Assembly (NCBI GenBank): GCA_026645575.1
Contig: JAPKMW010000034.1
Location: 1 to 64,000 of the forward strand
Source: Caldilineaceae bacterium
Lineage (GTDB): Bacteria; Chloroflexota; Anaerolineae; Caldilineales; Caldilineaceae
Reading direction: 5' to 3'
Length of the DNA: 64,000 bases
Positions within the stretch are counted from its first letter, which is position 1. Every line of letters starts with the position of its first letter. The notes beneath the pieces are model-generated. The model was not told the origin of the DNA. It saw only the letters and a program-made list of their open reading frames with translations, and ran no database searches. Made by a program: the position numbers and the translations under genes. Below, piece by piece: positions 51,484 to 59,069 of the stretch.

Positions 51484-52815
51484 CTACTGACTCGCCCGTT
51501 CCGCCAAGCCTGCTGCCCACGGAATCGCCTTCAAGAAGGGATCGGGTTTGACTGGCCCTTCGCTGGCCCACACTTCGGTAATCAAGCCATCAGCACCGAT
51601 TTGACCAATGCGCACCGTCTTGTACATGTGTTGCGTTTCGCCGTCAACCTTGATCGTGCCACCCGGCGCAGCAATTTCGACTTCACTGGCATCGGCAGCA
51701 GCGGTGACAGCCGCCACATCGGTCGAACCGGCGGCTTCGACCAGCGCCTTCCAAGCGTACACACCAAAATAACCGGCTTCAATCGGGTCAGCGGTCACGC
51801 GGTCTTCACCATACGCAGCCTTGTACGCAGCGACGAACTTCTCGTTTTCCGGCGTGGCGGTGGTCTGGTAGTAGTTCCAGGCAGTGTAGTGACCGGCCAC
51901 ATTTTCAGCGCCGATGCCACGTACCTCTTCTTCGGCCACGCTCACCGAGATGACCGGTAAAGTTTCGGCGGTATAGCCGGCGTCCTTAAATTGCTTGAAG
52001 AAGGCGACATTGCTGTCCCCATTCAGCGTGTTGAAAATGGCGTCCGGCGCCGCTTCCTGGATCTTGCTGATGATGGTGCTGAACTCAGTGCCGCCCAGCG
52101 GTACATACTCTTCACCAGCCAGTTCCACACCAGCCGCTTCCAATTGAGCCTTAATAATCAGGTTAGCCGTGCGTGGGAAAACATAGTCGGAGCCGAGCAA
52201 ATAGATCTTCTTGGCGCCCAGTTCGTTGATCAAGAACTCGACACCAGGGATGATCTGCTGGGTCGGTTCGGCGCCGGTGTAAAAGATATTGGGCGATGAT
52301 TCCAATCCTTCGTACTGGACAGGGTAAAAGAGCAGACCGTTCAACTCTTCAAAGACCGGCAAAACCGCCTTGCGGCTGGCGCTGGTCCAGCAACCAAAGA
52401 CGACAGCAACCTGATCCTGTTGAATCAGTTTGCGCGCCTTTTCGGCAAAGGTCGGCCAGTCGCTGGCGCCATCTTCGATAATTGGCTCAATCATCTTGCC
52501 CATAATGCCGCCGGCTGCGTTGATCTCTTCAATGGCCAAGAGGGTCGCATCCTTCACGGAAACTTCGCTAATGGACATGGTGCCGCTCAACGAATGGAGA
52601 ATGCCGACCTTAATCGTATCGCCAGCCGGCGCCGCTGCTTCTTCAGCAGCAGGGGCGGTTGCTTCAGCGGCAGCCGGTTCAGCCGCTGGCGCCGCGGCGG
52701 GCGCACAGGCGTTCACCAGCAAGGCAAGGATTAAAAGACAGAGCAACAAAGCGGGGGGGCGCTGCTTCCCACGGGTTGCTGACAGGGGTGAAAATCGTCG
52801 CAACGAACTGATCAC
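51484..52815 (-). CDS. urtA: Urea ABC transporter substrate-binding lipoprotein
   Basis: 443 residues. Signal peptide with lipobox ALLVNAC at about 31-37, then an Ala/Pro/Glu-rich linker to about residue 65. The binding domain follows from [20 protein letters not shown], with [16 protein letters not shown] and [19 protein letters not shown], which are diagnostic of UrtA/FmdD proteins. It captures urea (or short amides) outside the membrane. The start is a GTG at 52815 with TTAGGAG upstream. First gene of the urtABCDE-ureG operon, with a long leader. Confidence 0.93.
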   Translation of the reverse strand: MISSLRRFSPLSATRGKQRPPALLLCLLILALLVNACAPAAAPAAEPAAAEATAPAAEEAAAPAGDTIKVGILHSLSGTMSISEVSVKDATLLAIEEINAAGGIMGKMIEPIIEDGASDWPTFAEKARKLIQQDQVAVVFGCWTSASRKAVLPVFEELNGLLFYPVQYEGLESSPNIFYTGAEPTQQIIPGVEFLINELGAKKIYLLGSDYVFPRTANLIIKAQLEAAGVELAGEEYVPLGGTEFSTIISKIQEAAPDAIFNTLNGDSNVAFFKQFKDAGYTAETLPVISVSVAEEEVRGIGAENVAGHYTAWNYYQTTATPENEKFVAAYKAAYGEDRVTADPIEAGYFGVYAWKALVEAAGSTDVAAVTAAADASEVEIAAPGGTIKVDGETQHMYKTVRIGQIGADGLITEVWASEGPVKPDPFLKAIPWAAGLAERASQ

Positions 52816-52850
52816 GGTTATTCTCTCCTAACTGACTGGATGGGTTAAAG

Positions 52851-52920
52851 ATTTTTTATTGCCGGTCGTGCAAAAATTTATAAAGAGATTGACGACCTTA
52901 GCACATCGACAATAAAAAAT
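52851..52920 (-). promoter_or_regulatory. Inverted repeat in the urtA leader
   Basis: ATTTTTTATTG (52851-52861) pairs with CAATAAAAAAT (52910-52920), and inside it GGTCGT (52864-52869) with ACGACC (52892-52897). On the minus strand the hairpin lies 36 to 105 bases before the start codon; it includes a TATAAA that could instead be the -10 of urtA. Either an attenuator-like leader or a promoter with symmetric flanks. Confidence 0.5.
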
Positions 52921-52994
52921 TGTTGTTGTGGCAGAGGCAACGCCGGCTCTACCGCTGTGCAGCACAATCAGGCCTGATTTGCAGCAAACATGCA

Positions 52995-53019
52995 CAGTAT
53001 TACAAACTTTGTAATGCTG
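52995..53019. promoter_or_regulatory. Palindromic operator candidate upstream of urtA
   Basis: TTACAAA-C-TTTGTAA (53000-53014) is a perfect 15-base palindrome that extends to 12+12 bases with one mismatch. It lies about 185 bases upstream of urtA, a sensible place for a nitrogen-responsive regulator; its regulator is unknown, and it could also form a small RNA hairpin. Confidence 0.45.
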
Positions 53020-53082
53020 TTAGCCATAGAATAATTGATTTATTTAGGCGCTTCTATAGGCAATCTGCACAAAAATGTAGAT

Positions 53083-53188
53083 GTTGGGTAGTGGATATTA
53101 GATATTGGCTATTCCATCACCTGTACTATTGAGTGTTTAACCCTCAATGCGAATACCCAATACCTATTACCCAATATCATCTATTACC
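53083..53188. repeat. Inverted word pair GGATATTAGATATTGG upstream of the small-RNA genes
   Basis: GGGTAGTGGATATTAGATAT on the left is answered by AATACCCAATACCTATTACC and CCAATATCATCTATTACCC on the right. Same vocabulary as the arrays at 34976 and 36093. Confidence 0.75.
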
Positions 53189-53193
53189 CAAAC

Positions 53194-53307
53194 GCGAAGA
53201 GTCCACAGTCTTGCCATCGACCGTGGACTCTTCGCAAAGAGGTCTATCAAGAAGAACCAAAGGAGGAACCAGTCGGCGATATTGTGCTCCCCAACTCAAC
53301 ATCGCTT
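53194..53307 (-). ncRNA. Small RNA, sibling copy 1
   Basis: Predicted leftward transcript of about 114 nt from the promoter at 53314-53342. The first 75 nt are nearly identical to sibling copy 2 and include GGUUCCUCCUUUGGUUCUUC with the anti-Shine-Dalgarno octamer CCUCCUUU. The 3' end is a hairpin (53194-53235: 13 bp, one G-U, 3 bp, 8-nt loop) whose arms differ from copy 2 yet pair fully. The single imperfection is a G-U pair on the minus strand but an A-C mismatch on the plus strand, which supports this orientation. The 144-bp spacer to copy 2 holds nothing else that I recognise. Confidence 0.65.
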
Positions 53308-53313
53308 GTCTAC

Positions 53314-53342
53314 AGTATAGCAGGCGGTTGGGGCGTTGTCAC
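53314..53342 (-). promoter_or_regulatory. Promoter of small RNA copy 1
   Basis: Minus strand GTGACA (53337-53342), 17-base spacer, TATACT (53314-53319), five of six consensus bases in each hexamer. Confidence 0.75.
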
Positions 53343-53487
53343 TAAGCACAATGCACAATATTTAGCGACATAATTTGTGATATGTTTCGTGGAACCGCAC
53401 TTCAGAGAGGGTTTGTGTACGGCTGATCCTGTATGACTTGTGCAAACTCAACAATAGTCGGCTTTATTTGATGCTATCGATGAACGC

Positions 53488-53598
53488 GAACAGGCCACGG
53501 TCGTTTGTTTGACCGTAGCCTGTTCCCAAGAGGTATGTCAAGAAGAACCAAAGGAGGAACCAGTCGGCAATGTTGCGCTCCCCAACTCAACATCGCTT
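53488..53598 (-). ncRNA. Small RNA, sibling copy 2
   Basis: Predicted leftward transcript of about 111 nt, about 290 bases upstream of copy 1 and with the same organisation. The core differs from copy 1 by only about five substitutions, and CCUCCUUU is unchanged. The 3' hairpin (53488-53525, 15-bp stem, 8-nt loop) has a different sequence (GAACAGGC... versus GCGAAGAG...), and again its one imperfection is U-G on the minus strand and C-A on the plus strand. Function unknown; the exposed CU-rich core suggests base pairing with ribosome binding sites. No protein gene is visible between it and moeA. Confidence 0.65.
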
Positions 53599-53604
53599 GT
53601 CCAT

Positions 53605-53633
53605 AGTATAGCAGGTGAGGGGGGCGTTGTCAT
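53605..53633 (-). promoter_or_regulatory. Promoter of small RNA copy 2
   Basis: Minus strand ATGACA (53628-53633), 17-base spacer, TATACT (53605-53610). The hexamers and spacing match the promoter of copy 1 although the spacer sequence partly differs. Confidence 0.75.
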
Positions 53634-53771
53634 TGAACAAGACGCACAATCTTCACTAACAGAATTTGTGAAACTTGTAACAAGAGGATAGCGAAACAAG
53701 CAAGATGCCGGGGTGGGTGAATCGTGTTGCGTGTTGCGTATACCAGTTAATCGATGCGATGACAAGCGCCG

Positions 53772-55001
53772 CTACCCTAGTATCACCGTCACCCAATCAC
53801 CGGCAGCAAGTCCATTGCTATCCAGTGGCACTTTGATCGTCCCTTCCGCATTGACCAGGGTATAAATCAAGTTCGACTTACCGAGAACCGGCACAGCCCA
53901 TAACCCGTCGCCCCGCTGTTCCAACCGCACTTGAACATAATCTTCCCGTCCCGTCGTCGAGGCTATGTTGCGCGCCAAGCGAGCCTGCACTTGCGTTTGC
54001 GGCAACCCAGTGGCCCCCAACAAAGCACGAATCGTTGGTGTGACAAAGAGATCAAAGATCACCATGGCCGAGACTGGGTTACCTGGCAGCCCAAAGACCG
54101 GTTTGCCGTTACAAACGGCAATGATGGTCGGCTTGCCCGGTCGCACACTGACGCCATGCACCAACATACCGGGGCGACCTAGCCCATGGATTACATCGAC
54201 ACTCATATCGCGATAACTAACCGAACTGCCGGCAGAGAGTACCACGATGTCGGCTTCGACATGAGCGCGGCGGGCGGCGTCTTCGAGCGCCGTGCGGTCA
54301 TCCGGGATAATGCCATACCGTAGCGGTTGGCCCCCTGCCCGCGTCACCAATGCCGCCAGTGAGTAGGAATTAATGTCGCGAATCTGCCCCGGCGCCGGCG
54401 TTTGGGTTGGCGGCACCACCTCGTCACCCGTGGAAAGAATGGCAACACGAGGCGGCGACGCAACAACGACTTCCGTAATGCCCAGTGCCAAGAGACCGCC
54501 AATATCTTGTGGCCGCAATTGACGACCCGCATTGAGGACAGGATTGCCTTGCCGGATGTCTTCGCCCACCTGAACGACATTCTCGCCCTCGGCGACGGGT
54601 TTCATCACTTCAATGCTTGCCGCATCGACGCGCTGGGTATGCTCGACCATGACGACGGCATTGGCCCCCGTCGGCACCATACCACCAGTGTGAACGAGCG
54701 CCGCTTCACCGATACCCAACGTCAACTGGCTGGCCTGTCCCATCGGCACTTCGCCGGTGACAGTCAGAAAGGCGGGTAGCGTTGGCGTAGCGCCATAGGT
54801 GTCGGCGGCGTTGACGGCGTAGCCATCCACCGTCGAACGAACAAACTCAGGCAAGTCCTGTGGCGAACGCAAGGTTTCGGCCAACACCCGATCTAGTGCA
54901 TTAGCGGTGGCAATCCGTTCGGTGCGCACTGTCGGTTGAAAGTGTTGTAAAAAAAGCTGCCAGGCAGCCGCTGGGGTGCGTACAGTGAAAAGTTCGGTCA
55001 T
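53772..55001 (-). CDS. moeA: Molybdopterin molybdenumtransferase
   Basis: 409 residues. MoeA inserts molybdate into adenylated molybdopterin. RSPQDLPEFVRSTVDGYAV (domain I), VHTGGMVPTGANAVVMVEH, RVAILSTGDEVV with IRDINSYSLAAL, VVLSAGSSVSYRDM, and PVFGLPGNPVSAMV are the expected landmarks in order; the C-terminal domain IV ends in DWVTVILG. GSSVSYRDM replaces the more common GGVSxGDxD loop at one position. Single gene; product would serve molybdoenzymes encoded elsewhere. Confidence 0.93.
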   Translation of the reverse strand: MTELFTVRTPAAAWQLFLQHFQPTVRTERIATANALDRVLAETLRSPQDLPEFVRSTVDGYAVNAADTYGATPTLPAFLTVTGEVPMGQASQLTLGIGEAALVHTGGMVPTGANAVVMVEHTQRVDAASIEVMKPVAEGENVVQVGEDIRQGNPVLNAGRQLRPQDIGGLLALGITEVVVASPPRVAILSTGDEVVPPTQTPAPGQIRDINSYSLAALVTRAGGQPLRYGIIPDDRTALEDAARRAHVEADIVVLSAGSSVSYRDMSVDVIHGLGRPGMLVHGVSVRPGKPTIIAVCNGKPVFGLPGNPVSAMVIFDLFVTPTIRALLGATGLPQTQVQARLARNIASTTGREDYVQVRLEQRGDGLWAVPVLGKSNLIYTLVNAEGTIKVPLDSNGLAAGDWVTVILG

Positions 55002-55128
55002 AGCTTTGTTGATTCAGTGATTTGGTGATTACAGACATCGACAACCATTTGCATCATTGCCCTGGTACACGCATAATAGGCTTACCAGTTCACGCAACAT
55101 GCAACATGCATCACGAACGGACAATACC

Positions 55129-55476
55129 ATGAACGCCGATCAATTTCAACTTTATGATCTCACCGTTGTCGTTGAAGCCATTGAGGGGCACTGCACCTGC
55201 AACATGCGTGTAGGCGACAGCTTTTACTTGTGCGGTGGCAAACTTTCCCTGCCCGCCGGCGCTGACTTTTGTCTTTATGCGCTGCAGGCTGTCATTCCGC
55301 TACTGCCGGCCAAGCAGCGGCTTAACCATCCTGCTGACTGGATGGAGACCGACAGCCGCGCTGTCTGTCCAGACCCCGCTTGCCGGTTGATTATGCGCAT
55401 CGACCGCACTGGGTTGCGCACCCTGCGTCACGATGATGTGAGTCCGATTCCGTGGGAAGAGGCGAAGGGGAGTTAG
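55129..55476 (+). CDS. TIGR04076-like small Cys-containing protein
   Basis: 115 residues resembling the TIGR04076 family of uncharacterised proteins: YDLTVVVEAIEGHCTCNMRVGDSF, cut to its core VEAIEGHCTCNMRVGD, then CLYALQAVIPLLPAKQR, WMETDSRAVCPDPACRLIMRID in shortened form AVCPDPACR. The paired cysteines may bind metal. The ATG at 55129 is preceded by ACGGAC; upstream frame runs through ACGCAACATGCAAC words (55080-55113) and is not used. Function unknown. Confidence 0.6.
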   Translation: MNADQFQLYDLTVVVEAIEGHCTCNMRVGDSFYLCGGKLSLPAGADFCLYALQAVIPLLPAKQRLNHPADWMETDSRAVCPDPACRLIMRIDRTGLRTLRHDDVSPIPWEEAKGS

Positions 55477-55563
55477 TCATTCCTTGCCTTACTTGCCGAA
55501 CATCCGGTCTACTGGTATCATAGACACCAGGTATGCGTGTACCAATATTGCTCTCAGTTAATC

Positions 55564-55576
55564 GGAGGTTTCCTCC
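55564..55576 (+). promoter_or_regulatory. Hairpin that sequesters the RNA-ligase Shine-Dalgarno
   Basis: GGAGG (55564-55568), TTT, CCTCC (55572-55576), directly followed by the ATG. The ribosome binding site is half of a perfect 5-bp GC-rich stem, so initiation should depend on its opening by temperature, a factor or the enzyme itself. Confidence 0.7.
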
Positions 55577-56746
55577 ATGTTACATCAAATTCTTGCCATT
55601 ACCGACACCACCGCCCGCTACTGGCAGCCCTTTGCGGTGACATCGCCAGGGGGCATTGGGTTTTCCGGCTATATTTGTCGACAGGAGAGCGAGAAGCTCG
55701 GCATGTTAGCGATTACCGAACTGGCCGGTCAGCCGCGCCTGGAATTTGTCTATGCCATGCCTAAGATTCACTACCCCTACATCAAAGACCGCGAGGGGCG
55801 ACCGCAAGTGACCATTTCAGTGCCGCAAAACATTGTCGATGCCCGCTTTACCAAGAAACTCGACGGCACAGCGATCATCTTCTATCCGCTCACCGACACC
55901 AATGGCGAAATTCTAGAGATTCTGCCGCGCACCCGCCTGCTGCCCATCCTGGCGCAAAGCCGCTGGGGCGACTGGAATAAGTTGCTCAACGAGGTGTTGC
56001 CCGACCGCAGCCAGGTGGAGCTGGCAATTCGTACCCAGCGGGTAGTGTTGGTCTTTGAACTGTGGGGCTACCGCAACCCACACATGATCACCTACGAGAC
56101 GCCGCTGGCCTTGACACTGCACACCGCTGTCCGCCACAAAAAGCCGATGAGTTTTCGTCTGTTGAGTGACCTGGCCCAACGGCATGGCTTCACGGTGATC
56201 GACACCGTTCTATCCGCTAAGCCCGATGCTGCTGGTCTGGCCGAAGCCTATCGCCGTTTACAGGCCGAGATGGAGGCGCGCAATCAAACCGCCGGTGAAG
56301 GCAAATTTCTGGAAGAAGGGGCAATCCTGGTTCTCTCCACCGCCGAGACTGCCATGTACTACAAGTGCAAACCGCCGACCATTGAGGAGATTCACTGGGC
56401 GCAAGGGGCCGGCATTGGGCGCACCAACATTGACCATACGCTTTTCAAAATGTTGGAAAATGGCTATGACTTCGTAACCGGCTCGGTCGAAGATTTGAAA
56501 AGTGAACTGTTAAGCGACTTTGAACCAACCGAAATCGAAATCGCCGATGAGTTGATTGGACGTGTCTACACTGAGTTTATCTTGGAGCAACAACAACGCG
56601 CCTGGCTGCGCCAACTGGTCGATAGTTCGGGGTTGGATGTGCATGATCTGCCCAACCTCATGCGCTATCTATCACAACACTACCCGAAGCGGCAAATGAG
56701 TTGGGTCTATGGCACAGTGAAGTCGCTGTATGGCGGCGGGTTGTAG
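55577..56746 (+). CDS. Predicted ATP-dependent RNA ligase
   Basis: 389 residues. The order of nucleotidyltransferase motifs is clear: motif I FTKKLDG (catalytic Lys94, KxDG), motif III VLVFELWGYRNPHM (about 157-170), motif IV EEGAILVLST (246-255) and motif V MYYKCKPPTIEEI (260-272). About 90 residues precede motif I, and a helical C-terminal domain of about 110 residues follows. RNA ligases of this superfamily repair cleaved RNAs such as tRNAs. The family is not one of the well-known Rnl types as far as I can tell. No kinase/phosphatase or RtcB is encoded next to it. A hairpin covers the ribosome binding site. Confidence 0.75.
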   Translation: MLHQILAITDTTARYWQPFAVTSPGGIGFSGYICRQESEKLGMLAITELAGQPRLEFVYAMPKIHYPYIKDREGRPQVTISVPQNIVDARFTKKLDGTAIIFYPLTDTNGEILEILPRTRLLPILAQSRWGDWNKLLNEVLPDRSQVELAIRTQRVVLVFELWGYRNPHMITYETPLALTLHTAVRHKKPMSFRLLSDLAQRHGFTVIDTVLSAKPDAAGLAEAYRRLQAEMEARNQTAGEGKFLEEGAILVLSTAETAMYYKCKPPTIEEIHWAQGAGIGRTNIDHTLFKMLENGYDFVTGSVEDLKSELLSDFEPTEIEIADELIGRVYTEFILEQQQRAWLRQLVDSSGLDVHDLPNLMRYLSQHYPKRQMSWVYGTVKSLYGGGL

Positions 56747-56848
56747 CAATAGCGGAACACTACAGCGGATTTAGGTGGTAACTGATTTTTCCCTTGCCGA
56801 GGCAAATCTGTTGCTTCCTCAATCCGTTGTTGTGTTTCGGCGGCAGTA

Positions 56849-56879
56849 AAAAAGGTGAGCAACAATTGCTCACCTTTTT
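56849..56879. terminator. Bidirectional intrinsic terminator
   Basis: Fourteen-base arms (AAAAAGGTGAGCAA and its complement) with a 3-base loop CAA; A-run on one side and T-run on the other, so it works for both convergent transcripts (RNA ligase and the sigma-factor operon). Confidence 0.92.
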
Positions 56880-56882
56880 CTT

Positions 56883-57347
56883 CTAATAGACTTGCAGTTC
56901 ACGCCGTTTCATCAAGTAAAGCGTGATGCCAATCGTACAGGCCACCAGCAGCACCACCAGCGAGAGCATTCCCCACGGCGTCTGGGTTTCCGGCGTCTCG
57001 ACTCGTGTTCCCAACACCCGTTGGGCGTGGTGTTGCTTGTGGGTCAATTCCAACGCTTTTTGCAGATCCTGGCGGAACTGGGGCGTCGGCTGGGCGCGAG
57101 GGACGGCTTGATCGACCTCTTCAGCCAGTTCCGTTAAGGAAGCCAGACCAGGTGCTAAGGCCGTCAGTGCTTTATTCAGGTCACCTTCCACATGCACTGT
57201 TAAGCGCGGCGCACCGATTCGGTTGGTGAAGTGGCTGTCTAAGAGATCCTCCGCCTTGACAATGCGACCGTTGCCCAGATCAACCGGTGTTACCGGAATT
57301 TCGGGCTGGTCACTCCCTTGTAAAAAGCCCCAGAAACGAATCATCAT
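56883..57347 (-). CDS. Membrane protein next to an ECF sigma factor (possible anti-sigma)
   Basis: 154 residues: a soluble N-terminal part of about 120 residues with a helix (PTPQFRQDLQKALELTHKQ) and one membrane helix near the C-terminus (WGMLSLVVLLVACTIGITLYL) ending in a short basic tail. It overlaps the sigma-factor gene by 4 bases. The pairing and topology are those of a sigma regulator, but no zinc-finger anti-sigma motif is present, so the role is inferred. Last gene before the terminator. Confidence 0.55.
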   Translation of the reverse strand: MMIRFWGFLQGSDQPEIPVTPVDLGNGRIVKAEDLLDSHFTNRIGAPRLTVHVEGDLNKALTALAPGLASLTELAEEVDQAVPRAQPTPQFRQDLQKALELTHKQHHAQRVLGTRVETPETQTPWGMLSLVVLLVACTIGITLYLMKRRELQVY

Positions 57348-58072
57348 TCCTCTTCCCTACCAGCCGACTCTGATTGCTCCGGAACACCCCAGCCGGTGGT
57401 TTCCAATTCCTTGCGCAAGGTGGCGAGGGTGCGGAAATAGAGCGATTTGATGGCGCTTTCACTCTTTTGCAAGAGTTCGCCAATCTCCAGATTTGAGAGC
57501 CGACTGCCAAACTTATAGAGTAACAAATTCCGGCGCTCTTCCGGCAAGCGGTCGATGGCATCCCAAAGGGCAGCTTGATTCTCTTCGCGCTCAATCTGCT
57601 CTTCGGGGGTGTCCCCCTCTTTGCTGTGCGACCACAATTTGTCCAACGACAAAAAGCGCCGTCGCCCCCGATCCCGATGCCAGTTGGCGACCAGATTGTG
57701 GGCAATGCGGAAAAGCCAGGCGGAGAAAGGCAAGCCGCGATCTTCGTAGGTGTGCAGCTTATCAAGCGCTCGGTAGAAAGTACGCGCCGTCAGATCCTCG
57801 GTGTCCTGCGCGTTGCCCACCCGATGGTAGATGTAGGCATAGACCCGGTCGATGTACCGCTCATATAAGATGCCAAAGGCCGCCGGATCCGCTTTGGCCC
57901 GTTCCACCAGGGCGGCCTCCTCCTGCGCGGTTGATAATGCCTTGTCGGCGGCCGCTTTATCAACAATGGATTGCGGCGGTGCGTGCTGCGGGCGACTCGC
58001 TCTGGTCGGGGTGTCCGGAAAGTTCGTCGGTGTTGGCTCTAGCGGTTGGGACCGGAAAATTTCTGTAAACAT
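57344..58072 (-). CDS. ECF-type RNA polymerase sigma factor
   Basis: 242 residues with sigma region 2 (FGILYERYIDRVYAYIYHRV, TEDLTARTFYRAL, FSAWLFRIAHNLVANWHRD) and region 4 (LPEERRNLLLYKFGSRLSNL, EIGELLQKSESAIKSLYFRTL). A disordered, Pro-rich N-terminal extension of about 50 residues precedes region 2. It begins 4 bases after the stop of the peptide-transporter ATPase and is therefore probably transcribed with the transporter. Confidence 0.88.
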   Translation of the reverse strand: MFTEIFRSQPLEPTPTNFPDTPTRASRPQHAPPQSIVDKAAADKALSTAQEEAALVERAKADPAAFGILYERYIDRVYAYIYHRVGNAQDTEDLTARTFYRALDKLHTYEDRGLPFSAWLFRIAHNLVANWHRDRGRRRFLSLDKLWSHSKEGDTPEEQIEREENQAALWDAIDRLPEERRNLLLYKFGSRLSNLEIGELLQKSESAIKSLYFRTLATLRKELETTGWGVPEQSESAGREEE

Positions 58073-58076
58073 AGCT

Positions 58077-59069
58077 CTATTTGAATAATTGCCCTAAGTT
58101 TTCACCTGGTAGCGTTGATTTGTCCTCATAGAGAAAACAAGAAGCAACTTGCTTATCGCCTAGTTGGTAGAGCGGTGGCACCGTCTGCCGGCACTTCTCC
58201 ATCACATGCGGGCAACGGGAGGCAAATTTGCAGCCCTTGCCCACTTTCGCCGTCTCCGCGTCTACCATGCCGATCTCCTGTTTCCCCCACTGGCGATTGA
58301 GATCCGGCCAGGGAATCGAGTCGATCAGCAACTGCGTATAGGGATGTTGCGGGTTGGCAATCACCGACTCCACATCCCCCGCCTCCATGACCGAACCTTT
58401 GTACAAAACGATGATATGATCACAGACATGGTAAGCTGTTGTCAAATCGTGTGTGATGTAGAGGATCGTAATGTGATACTCATCTTTCATTCTACGCAGA
58501 CTTTCCAGAATAGTCGCGCGCAAGGACGCGTCCACCATGGAAACCGGCTCATCAGCCATGAGCAAACGCGGCCGGAAGAGTAGCGCCCGCGCCACGACCA
58601 ACCGTTGCCGTTGGCCGCCACTTAATTGATGGGGGAAACGGCCCAACGTCTCTTCCGGGCGCAGCCCCACGCTAACCAGCGCTTCTTCGATCTTCTGGCG
58701 CGCTTCGGCGCGTGACTTGGCTAGCTTGAAGTTACGCACCCCCACTTCAAAGATGTGATCGACCTTGTAAAATGGGTTATAAACGGCAAAGGGATCTTGG
58801 AAAACGGCCTGCACTTCTTTGCGGAAGTTGGTCTGTTCCTGGCCGCTCATGGCATCAAGCCGCTTGCCTTTGTATAAAATCTCGCCTTGCGACGGCAGCA
58901 AAAAGCCGAGCGCCATCATCCCCAGGGTGGTCTTGCCGCTACCGCTTTCGCCGGCTACTGCAATGATGCTAGGGGCCTCGGCGTCGATAAAAAAGGAGAC
59001 ATTATCCAGCGCTACCGTGCCGGTTTTATAGACCTTGGTCGCATTTTTGAGTTCAAGCAAATGGCTCAT
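58077..59069 (-). CDS. Oligopeptide ABC transporter ATPase (DppF/OppF type)
   Basis: 330 residues. Walker A VAGESGSGKTTLGMMALGF, signature LSGGQRQRLVVARAL, Walker B LLMADEPVSMVDA, and the C-terminal oligopeptide-transporter Cys motif (GCKFASRCPHVMEKC). It works with the preceding ATPase, overlapping it by 4 bases. The substrate may be peptides or oligosaccharides. Confidence 0.9.
   Translation of the reverse strand: MSHLLELKNATKVYKTGTVALDNVSFFIDAEAPSIIAVAGESGSGKTTLGMMALGFLLPSQGEILYKGKRLDAMSGQEQTNFRKEVQAVFQDPFAVYNPFYKVDHIFEVGVRNFKLAKSRAEARQKIEEALVSVGLRPEETLGRFPHQLSGGQRQRLVVARALLFRPRLLMADEPVSMVDASLRATILESLRRMKDEYHITILYITHDLTTAYHVCDHIIVLYKGSVMEAGDVESVIANPQHPYTQLLIDSIPWPDLNRQWGKQEIGMVDAETAKVGKGCKFASRCPHVMEKCRQTVPPLYQLGDKQVASCFLYEDKSTLPGENLGQLFK

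Noticed and set aside
53569..53610. Plus-strand 13-codon frame after AAAGGAGG in small-RNA copy 2, possible leader peptide
   Set aside because: Copy 1 has ATA in place of the ATG, and both promoters and G-U pairs point to the minus strand.
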